The notes beneath the pieces were generated by a model. The model was given only the letters and a program-made list of their open reading frames with translations, made no database searches and was not told the DNA's origin. This document shows, piece by piece, positions 55,547 to 64,000 of a stretch of 64,000 nt of DNA (position 1 is the first letter of the stretch; every line of letters starts with the position of its first letter). The translations under genes were made by a program, and so were the position numbers. Source of the DNA: Topomyia yanbarensis (Eukaryota; Arthropoda; Insecta; Diptera; Culicidae); assembly GCF_030247195.1 (NCBI RefSeq), contig NC_080672.1, positions 31,813,906 to 31,877,905 of the forward strand, in the 5' to 3' direction.

Positions 55547-58500
55547 TTGAAGCTAAATTCCCTAATTTCTGATTCGATATGAAACGATTCATTTTAGTCA
55601 AGGCGCTGCTACTGACCGGAAATTAAACATTTTGGGTTAAAGCGGAATTACCCGTTTTATAATTGTTTGCTTCGATGTAAACGCTGTAATTAGTTCCTGT
55701 TCCTTGATTCCATATTTTTATTACTTGTTATGTAGGATCAGTGAGGTACCGCAGGGATAAACTACGTTCGTCTGGCTAACGTATCTCTTTTTTGACATTA
55801 CGAAAAGAAATGCGGGGTACACGGTTAGATAAAGATTTAAGCAAGGACACATTAGTCTACCAAAATTCAAGCGAAAATTAACGATTTTTATTTTGATAAA
55901 TTTAAAAATAATGCTCAAATAGCAATAAATAGACTAATTTATTAATTCAATTGAAAAATATCAAAAAATAGCAAAAAACCCAATCATTTCCTAAAAACCG
56001 ATGTAACCGCGAAAAGAACATAGGTTTTTTCGCCAAAACCCGACTTGATACAACACTGTGCATGATCCACGTAACGAAAGAGATCCCCATCGTATTTCAG
56101 TACTCCGCCAATCCGCCCCATATACAATCGAAAGCCACGTCAGATCGTGCCATTAGCTTTTCCCAAGTTGTTAAATCCGCTACACCACCCATAAATCGTC
56201 AAACTTTACACTGGCCGCGGTCACAATATTTGCATTCATATTTTATCACCAGCGCGTGCTGAAACGTGATTACACCGACACGAAAAGCGTGTTTGGTGGC
56301 AAGCAGCGGCACGAAAATGTTCAACTGGACAAAAAAAAGGTCCTTCCATCTCTCGGTACCCGACAACGAAGGAAGTTCTGTTTTATGCCCGCGTGACCAT
56401 TACTCCACGGTCTTCAATTCGTGCGTGTATGTTTTTTTTTATATCTATAAATTGTGAATAATTTTTCTTTCCGTTGATCAATTAGGGGCTCACATTGGAA
56501 CAATTTTCTGCACGCTCTGACTACGACCGACTTCCGCCCGACGCCGGCTGCCTTCGGTAATGATAGCGATTCATCCAGCGAAAGCTGGACAACAAATTAC
56601 GAGAGGATCCTAACGAGCAGACCCCTCAAATCAGAGCCTCTCGGAAGGCTTTTCCCCAACGCTGCTGTGATGGTTGTGTCCAGCTGAGCGTGGCGTGTTT
56701 ATAGCCGACCATAATATCATGAGGAATGGCTGCTAGGCGGTTGGCCGAGTGTAAATCTTTCCAACTGGTGCGCTATCCAAGTCCGTGCTTGGAGCTGATG
56801 ATGTTGAAGCCAGTGAAACAAGAGAACAAAGGAAAAATGCCAACGACGTGCTAAACGACGGACATTACTGAGGGAATTCTCGGGTGAGGCCTACGTAGGA
56901 ACGCCACCGTATAACGCGCTGTGTGACACTTCTCGGTTTCCGATGCTCGTCATGGCTAGATAGATTTCGTTACGGTTAACGAGGGCGCGGCACTGTGGCG
57001 GAAATGAGTTCAATTTCTAAAAAAATCTAGATATTTTTCGCAAATGGAATTTAAATTTAATAATTAATCAGAAGTCGAACACCGTTGAGTCCAAACGTGC
57101 AACAAATGTTTGATTTTATTTTTCTTAAAAATTCACATTCCAAAGCTGTGCGCCACGCACATTCTATAATTGAAATAAAAGTAAAAGCAAATATCCAACA
57201 AAGAAATGTCCCCTCCACGTATCCGGTGTAGAATCGGACCTGTGCCACTGACTGTCCGCTGTGTTCTTTGTGTCCATCGTTGCGTTTGCGTTTGGCTTTT
57301 GCGCCCCTGCCACCCAGATGAGGGTGCGGGTGCGTGGCTCTTTCGAGAGTCTAGAACTAGGCAAGTGAGAGATTTTTATCGTCCTGTGGCATCTTTATGA
57401 TTCCTTCCGGGGCAGTTAGGAGTTTTTTTCTACCTTATTACCGCAGATAGATCGGTATCGGTTGGATGACCCACTGGTCACTGCTAATTTGTACGTCCTG
57501 CTACAGCCCAACATATAAACATGTTCCATTAGTCAAATTGGCTTGCCGGTTTATAGGATTTGGCAATGGTAAAGCGCAGAGGTGCAAATGTTTTTTTTTG
57601 AACCACTCTCCAGTGTTTTGGGTGAAATGGTCATGCAAGAACAGTGAGCACCGGGCAACGATACCATCACAGAGATATGCCCAAATGGTAAATCAAATAA
57701 CGGTCAAAATTACCAAACCACCAGGCACAGATATAAAAATAAAATCCCCGGAACAATCGCTACATAATCAGCCAGAAGAGCTAATTAAAATAACCAGCCG
57801 GCAACTGCAATTGCAGCTGGGAAATTGGGCAAACATGGGAAGGTGATAGAAGCCTCGAGGGATGCAATGGTAAAAATCAACACACGTTCATTAAGTTAAT
57901 GAGAAAAAATATGGCAAAGATTTTTTTGCATCCCGGCATGCAGGCTCAGATCGCAACGCAGATTGCGAATGTGTCACACATTTCGATGACGTTCGAGTAA
58001 TTACTGTAAAGCATTTATTTTCACCGCCAACGCCGCCCGCCGGACAGCCACACCCCCTCCACCAAATGTCCAGTGTGAGCCACATTTATTTCGGCGTCAG
58101 TTGAGGCAATTCCGAAAGGGTTAAGTGGACCGTACGCATCCACCTTCCTACACATACTAGTACTACATCCTACCAGCAGTACCGATACTGATCGAATTGG
58201 AAAAATTGATTGAGCGGAAAAATTGAGCTGAACCGGGTGGCCAGCCCGGAGCGATTGAGTGATTGCCTTCGGTGGGAGTGTGAACAGGACAAAAATCAAT
58301 CAGATAATCAGGCACAGATGGATCCCGCCCGCATCTGATTACGTCCGGTCGCTGGAGCTGGTTTTGATGCCGGGTAAAGTGTTTTTCAGTGTTTTGAACT
58401 GTGGAAATTTGTACCGTAATTGTTGAAGTTCCACATTACTTTAAATTGTGAATTTCGGGTGGGACGTAGCAACTAATCGTTTATAGTTGTTTCTATGGTT

Positions 58501-60304
58501 TGATAGCAGGAATATTCTTTTTAATCGATTTATTATGTTGTTTGAAACGGGCAAGCCTTTTGGCATGCTACTACTACGAGTGGGTTTGTTTTATCCACGA
58601 CCACATCCAAGTCACTTGGATATTCGATCGTCGGAAGATACCTATGAAACCTAGTCGCCAAGCTCTCTTTGTAGAAAACCCAGTTCGAAAATTTGGGATA
58701 ACGATATGTGACGATATCTAGCGAGACGTTTAAATGATCAAAGACGATGTACGATAAGACAACGTTGGTTCGAGCTCGTTTGGTACGAGTCAGTTTGTCA
58801 ACTCATGCGTAATACTGTCAGAGCAGATTTACACCTAACACCTCTTCTCTGCTAACTCGTGCAAGTGTTGGGCGATTTCCCACGTTAAGTATATACAGAA
58901 TCGTATACTACAATATACCAGAGAAAGACGTCGGAGATTGTTACGAACATACACAGAGCTTCAAAAAATAATTGAAATGAAAGTTGAGAAAGTCACGAAC
59001 ATATAGTACATGAAGACAGAAATCATTGGCATTCCGAACATCATACAAACACTACAAATACAAACCGTTAACTGAATTTTGGTTTGGACAGGTGAGAGTT
59101 TAAAAAGTTGTCTTCGGTCTGCTCGATTCACCACTATCAAGGCGAATTGCAATCTTGAAGCAATTTCCTGTTAGAGATCGATATGAAGAGTTATAGTAAT
59201 GTTCAATAGAATATGTAGCTGACGCGTTAAATTTTACAATTAAACTAAATTAATTGTTGATAACAAGTTTATTCAAATTGATGCATATGTATAATATTGC
59301 ATGAAGATGTTTTCAGTACCGGAATTTTTTTTATTGTAAGTTATTCCCAAGCACTATGTTTCGATGTAAACTGAAATCTTTTTATGCGACCTTTTTGCTG
59401 ATTTCCCGGGTATTGCAGTTTATTATGTAGATCCTTTTAATATATGTCTATACCACACATGTTTCAATGCAACAGAGCTTTCACTCCAAAGCTATTCAAC
59501 AAGATCGGTATACTGGGAAGACAGTATTGTTATCTGTGCCCAGGTTGTATTGTTTTCATGCTGGTGGCAGACTGCTTTTGGAGGTGGAGATTTCAACAGA
59601 ATGAAATAAAACTTTGCCCAATAGATTCCTGCAGATAAAAATAATTAAATCCGAGCTCGTATGCTGTACGACCACCGGTGCTCATGATGCTCAATGGATG
59701 TGTTTTGATCGATGACGAATCATATGTGAAAGCCGATTTTAAACAAATTTTTCTCGTGGCAAGTTTCCTAGCAGATTCCAGTTTGTTTTCACGAAAAAAA
59801 ATTATAGTTTGGCAAGGGTTAGTTAACGAATTTGAATTTCGATATCTTCTCATCCGAATCTGACACTAACTTAGTGCAGGACTAAGCTAGCGCTGGAGCT
59901 GATGAGAATTAATGAGATCGAATCTTGGTTTGGCTTAGCAAGCGAAAGTAATGCTAATTGAAATCTAATGTTCAACGAATTTCGTACGCAATAATTCCAT
60001 TGTTACATCACTTGTGTGGCACGCGACGCCAGCTTGCTGGAACCAAATGTTGTCAAGACTACGAGCTTCCAGTTCGAGCAGTAACCAGTCTGTTAACATG
60101 GTATATTTTTGAACCTATATCCTTCAACGCCAAGTCGTTCTTTTTTCTCTTTGTTGAGATAGGCGTTGCCTCGATTCTTCGCCATCACTTTCAGCCACTG
60201 CCTCTATGTTTTCTTCACTGCGTGCGACTTCTAGCTTTTCGATGTGTATCATATTTTTTCTATTGTTTAATTTTTGATTTTATTGTGAACAAAATCAAAA
60301 ATTG
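55547..60304. other. Gene-free apparently unique DNA
   Basis: About 4.8 kb with no supportable gene. Frames such as 56062-56262, 57466-57846 and 58021-58299 lack motifs and splice partners. Composition at 56500-58300 is less AT-rich and non-repetitive, like host intergenic, intronic or UTR sequence. No tRNA or other RNA gene was recognised. Confidence 0.4.
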
Positions 60305-60430
60305 GTAGGGGTTTAGTGTTTCTACTAAACGGTTGTGAAGAAACATACAAACTTTGGTTTTGAGCTGTGAAAAAAAAGTTTTTAAAATAATTTCTCAACG
60401 GCATCTGAACACAATTTTGTTTTCGATTTG
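60305..60430 (+). repeat. Dispersed repeat shared with 33178-33360
   Basis: GTTTCTACTAAACGGTTGTG followed by AAGAAACATAC, then a run ending TTTAAAATAATTTC, aligns to 33194-33290. It is of unknown family and diverged. Confidence 0.55.
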
Positions 60431-61079
60431 GCCCCTATGGCTGGCTACGGTTGGTTATGTCCTTGTTTATTCCTAATATTTAGTTTGTTTTATTATACTC
60501 ATTTTTTTCGTTTAATTAATTCAGTACTCTTTTTGTTCAACATATTATTTTTTAAAGTATATTTGGTTCATTCATTTTATTCAAAGCCTTCGTTTAATGA
60601 TTTTTTTATATTTTATTTTTAGTTTCATTTATTTTATTAATTTTATTATATGGATTCGTGAACTGGTTCATGACTCGTAGTACATGATTCACGATCTATC
60701 TTGAGTGCTTGTGATATTTAGAAGCCATCCGTAATCATATTGATTTTTTTGCAACTCTGCACATGGTTTTGAAATTTTCACGTGAACTTTTTCTTAAAAT
60801 TTGGGTTTTGTCTTTAAATATCATATAGGCATGTCCAGCCTATAGAGACTAGTAATAGGTGCGAGCAGCAGATATAAGAAAACTATTAGAACCTCAAACA
60901 TATTATTCATTTGATAAGGTTCAATGTGATGTCTGGAAAGAAAACGACAACTGCGCTGAGCACTAAGAATATTCTATAGAGACATGAATCGTGTTCGTGA
61001 TGTAGTTCACAAAACAAGATACCGCGAATTGGTTACGCTTTCATGAACCAAATCATATTGTCACGTTACTCCAAGTAAT
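60431..61079. other. Gene-free AT-rich DNA
   Basis: T-rich with ATTTTATT runs, then TCATGAACC/GTTCATGA-type palindromic words near 60660-60690 and 61045. No gene. Confidence 0.4.
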
Positions 61080-61570
61080 ACATCGGAGAGAAATTGAACA
61101 TGAACTTGAGTCGCATTACTCCACGTGTAAAATTCGAAAGTGAGCTCAAGAATAAAATATCATGATATAAATAACTAAAAACATAACTAAGATCCCAAAA
61201 TCATGAACATAAATTAAACTACTCGTGACATAAACATCAAAAATAGTGACTTCGATCCTGAAATCATAAACACAAATCACTCTACTTGTGACTAAAATAT
61301 GACAATAACTTGAATTTCAATTACGGAAAGCGCAATTGAGATCCTGAATTCACGAACATAAGTCACACTACTCTACCTGAAAAATCCAACACGAAACTCG
61401 CGAATAAAATATCACAAAAACGTGAATATAAATTACAAATATCGTGACTAAAGCTCTGAAAACATGAACATAAATCGTTCTACTCTGCTAGAAAAGCTCA
61501 CGAATAAAATATCACATCTACGTGATGAAAAATCACGAAAATCCCGACCAAGCTCCTGAAATAATGAACA
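61080..61570 (+). repeat. Degenerate minisatellite, unit about 90-120 bp
   Basis: A cassette recurs about four to five times: AATAAAATATCA...CGTGA, then TAAATTAC...TCGTGACTAA, then GATCCTGAAATCATGAACAT, then AAATCACTCTACTC. Examples fall near 61150-61220, 61225-61290, 61315-61380, 61405-61470 and 61500-61570. Copies are diverged and partly truncated. No ORF. Confidence 0.75.
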
Positions 61571-61966
61571 TTGTTTTAGTTGATATACTACAAACCAATG
61601 TATCCCCAAACTATGATCAAAAATCATAACAAAAACTAAACATATCCAAGCAGGGCCGGCGAAACACTTTTTTCCCGAGTGGGCAGTAAGATTCGGAGTG
61701 ATTTCTACTCGTAGTGACGAAAGTTCAGACATGGTGTATGTAAGTGAAAGTGAAAATTTCCTGATAATACCTGGTGGCTATTTGTAAAAACCCTTTGTTA
61801 AAGGGCTGCGTGACCGACGGCTCAGCGAGAATGTTTTTCTTGATTACTGATATGTACTACAAATGTACTACCGCTAAGTACCAATTACTTTACTCTTTTA
61901 AATTTCGTTGCATTAATTTTCTGTTTCGTCCGGTCAAACCTTCTTTGCGCGGACACTGAAGTCCGC

Positions 61967-62235
61967 ATGAAGGTATCTCCGACAACAGACAGCCCTTCTG
62001 ACTCAATGGAGATTGATTTGAATATTTCTCTGATGCCAATAAATCTCCTTTTCGGTATAAATTATATTCATCTAATAAAACAGGCCCCTGGAAGGTCTAC
62101 TTCCGGACTGAAGATAACCCATTTAACGTCATCGATATATCGAATAAATTAACTAAACAACACTCATGTAGCAAGAAGTATCTTGTCTATGTACCCGCCG
62201 GAGAAGTAGAGATTGATGATGTAGTCAGTAAGTAG
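61967..62235 (+). pseudogene. LOA/I-like LINE ORF1 N-terminal fragment
   Basis: An ATG at 61967 gives MKVSPTTDSPSDSMEIDLN; after a frame change near 62045 comes GPWKVYFRTEDNPFNVIDIS, then KKYLVYVPAGEVEIDDVVSK and a stop at 62235. The VYVPA..VE strand and the preceding FR....P.NV..IS block match the ORF1 remnants at 30.2-31.0 and 47.1-47.5 kb, but sequence divergence indicates another family. No knuckle domain follows. Confidence 0.65.
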
Positions 62236-62708
62236 CGCGTTGCCCACTACTCAGGTTCTTGTTTGCCAGGCGGACCTTCTTGTCAGGGTGGCCTAGGTGC
62301 TTCTACCAAGACTTTCGGATTTTCGTAATACAACAAATAACAAGAGGTAAACAAACAAATGAACTAATAGATTTACCGACTATTTTTCGCTACGTACACT
62401 CTCCCTTCACTCTTCCAACCGGCCGGGTCAACAACGACCGCGTTCGCCTTGGGTCGTATCTTCGCTAGCTACTCCGGCTGCGGTCCTTGTATTTTAGCTA
62501 GGAAGGTGAGCTTGGCTCCTTTGTTGGAACCTGATCGGTCGTCTGTTCGATGCCGTGGTCCGTCACTATCTAACGTTTTTAAGATGGTCGCCTTCCGCAC
62601 TTGACCATAGCAAATACCAACCGCCTTGTCGCATAGCTGTCATCGATGAGCAACATAACCCGGGCACACAAATTTTTTTAATAAGAGGGCAGAGACCTAC
62701 CTAAATCC
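62236..62708. other. Gene-free DNA
   Basis: No gene supported. The 69-codon frame at 62259-62468 has no motif. Confidence 0.4.
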
Positions 62709-62932
62709 TACACACTTAAACTTGTTCTACAGCGTCCCAGCTTTTTTCGCTACTTTTACCGAGTTTTGCACAGCCGAGCACTCAGCTAACAAAGCTTTTA
62801 CCGAGATCTCAGTAGAAGTGACGTTTGTTTTGAATAAACTCGGTAAATATATTGCTGAAAATCAGTAAATTAACGCCACTTTGCTGAGCTTTTACTGACT
62901 GTTCATCTGTGCGGAAATTGCCGGACTGAATT
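62709..62932 (+). mobile_element. TA MITE, copy 2, right end eroded
   Basis: Begins TACACACTTAAACTTGTTC and matches the MITE at 31345-31591 nearly base for base through GCACTCAGCTAACAAAGC and CTGTTCATCTGTGCGGAA. Homology stops at ACTGAATT (about 62932) before the right inverted end, so that terminus is lost or replaced. Confidence 0.78.
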
Positions 62933-63055
62933 TATTCTGGTTGCAGTTAAAAATCGAAATAGTGAACTTGCGCCTTTCGATTTTTATCCTATTTTCAGTG
63001 TGCGGAACTAAAGCGCAACTAGTGTAGATGATGCGCTAGTTGATTATCTAACATG

Positions 63056-64000
63056 TACACTAGAGTGCCCAGAAAAATAATGAATTTTTGAAAACTCACT
63101 CGGCCCACCCCTGAGTCGATTCCTAGTCCCACCAGGAGTACTTGCACAAAATTTGAAGCAAATCGGACAAGTCTAGCTACCGGACCAAGGTGCCTGAAGT
63201 TTGTATGGGATTTTTCGACGATTTACATGGAGAAAACCTACTAGCTCGCATTTTCACCGCTAGGTGGCACTGTATGCATCGTATTATCACTGTAAGTGAA
63301 AATAAGAAAGATAATTTAGTTGTCTACAACTTTGTCGAAGACTGCTAGTCAATCCGGCTTTGTTGAAAGAAGTTATTAAACTTTTAGTGAAGTGATGTCT
63401 GAGTCAGTTTTGCATGGGGCCTAGCAGTACGTGGTAGTATATCAGTACTAGGTTCTAACAAACTAAACATTTTTGTGGAATAATGGTTAGATTTAGCTGA
63501 ATAGTATGTTCGGAAGAATTGCAGTACATAACACGAGTTATGCTTTGGTTAAAAAAATTAGTTCCACCTGCGACCGCATAGATGGCGCCAACACTAACTT
63601 TTCAACGGAGAGAGCTAGAATATCGAGATGTTTGGCAAAATTACTGAAAAAATTTTGTTCTACAACTTTGTAGAAGACACCTAATTTCTATCTCTCTCCG
63701 TTGAAAAGTTAGTGTTGGCGCCATCTATGCGGTCACAGCTGGAACTAAATTTTTCTAATCAAAACATAACTCGTATTATGTACTACAATTCTTCCGAACA
63801 CACTAGTGAGCTAAATCTAACCATTATTCCATAAAAATGTTTAGTTTGTTAGAACCTAGTACTGATACACTACCATGCACTGCTAGGCCCCATGCAAAAC
63901 TGACTCAGACAACACTTCGTTATAAGTTTAATAACTTTTCTTGTTCGAGTCGGATCGCTTTGCTGTCTTCAACAAAGTTGTAGATAATAGAATTATCTTC
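63056..64000. mobile_element. Foldback element running off the window end
   Basis: From about 63304 to 63620 (left arm) and 63684 to 64000 (right arm) the sequence is an inverted repeat with a 60-bp centre. Examples are GATGGCGCCAACACTAAC paired with GTTAGTGTTGGCGCCATC, and GCATGGGGCCTAGCAGT paired with its near complement at about 63876-63895. By symmetry the element continues beyond base 64000. The left end probably lies at 63056 (GTACACTAGAGTGCCC), matching the termini at 3366 and about 43540. No ORF. Confidence 0.8.

Noticed and set aside
56798..56820. CTGATGATGTTGAAGCC...GTGAAAC as another hammerhead
   Set aside because: No stem II of two or more Watson-Crick pairs and no flanking stems.
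1..64000. CRISPR array, bacterial operon or integrated viral genome
   Set aside because: No spacer-repeat pattern, no clustered prokaryotic genes, and no capsid, polymerase or envelope-like reading frames beyond LINE-derived RT.

Overview
This window looks like nuclear DNA from a mosquito, most likely a repeat-rich culicine; the species is inferred, not proven. The evidence is eukaryotic gene structure (a two-exon gene with a 62-bp intron), insect-type tRNA-derived SINEs, several LINE clades typical of mosquitoes (RTE, LOA/I-like, L1/Tx1-like), many MITEs and foldback elements, and very long simple-sequence arrays. There are no operons, no CRISPR array and no clear sign of bacterial or viral transfer.

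Layout. 1-7.3 kb: gene-free, AT-rich, with MITE and foldback remnants and one well-preserved foldback element (5574-7129). Its ends start CACAGTG and are flanked by a 5-bp duplication, as in Transib transposons. 7.3-10.3 kb: unresolved, with no supportable gene. 10287-12019: the only convincing host gene, a 556-aa alpha-helical protein of unknown function. 13.8-21.9 kb: an 8-kb block of simple repeats, with an A-rich degenerate array, a GACAAATTT-type array with a SINE and a long hairpin, about 69 copies of GGATTTT, about 384 almost identical copies of CAACTTT, then CACTTTTT-type and T-rich arrays. 22-29.5 kb: mostly unassigned DNA with two copies of a dispersed mosquito-type repeat, an intact SINE, a perfect 28-bp hairpin and one weak candidate secreted-protein ORF.

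29.5-31.6 kb: a minus-strand LOA/I-like LINE remnant interrupted by a hAT-type MITE with a perfect 8-bp duplication, then a TA-type MITE. 36.3-39.6 kb: a decayed L1/Tx1-like LINE with two large internal deletions. About 110 bp past its last readable coding sequence lies a sequence with the full core and all three stems of a type III hammerhead self-cleaving ribozyme (39388-39462). 43.5-44.7 kb: a foldback remnant split by an 803-bp TTAA-flanked MITE. 46.2-51.9 kb: LOA/I-like LINE sequence (ORF1, endonuclease, RT, RNase H, C-terminus), inactivated. 52183-55546: a near-complete minus-strand RTE LINE bounded by a 10-bp target-site duplication. 55.5-64 kb: unassigned DNA, a degenerate minisatellite, a LINE ORF1 scrap, a MITE copy and a foldback element running off the window end.

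Apart from the host gene the coding content is transposon-derived and broken. The strongest novel leads are the hammerhead ribozyme next to an L1-type LINE, the Transib-like foldback with V(D)J-signal-like ends, and the highly homogeneous CAACTTT array.
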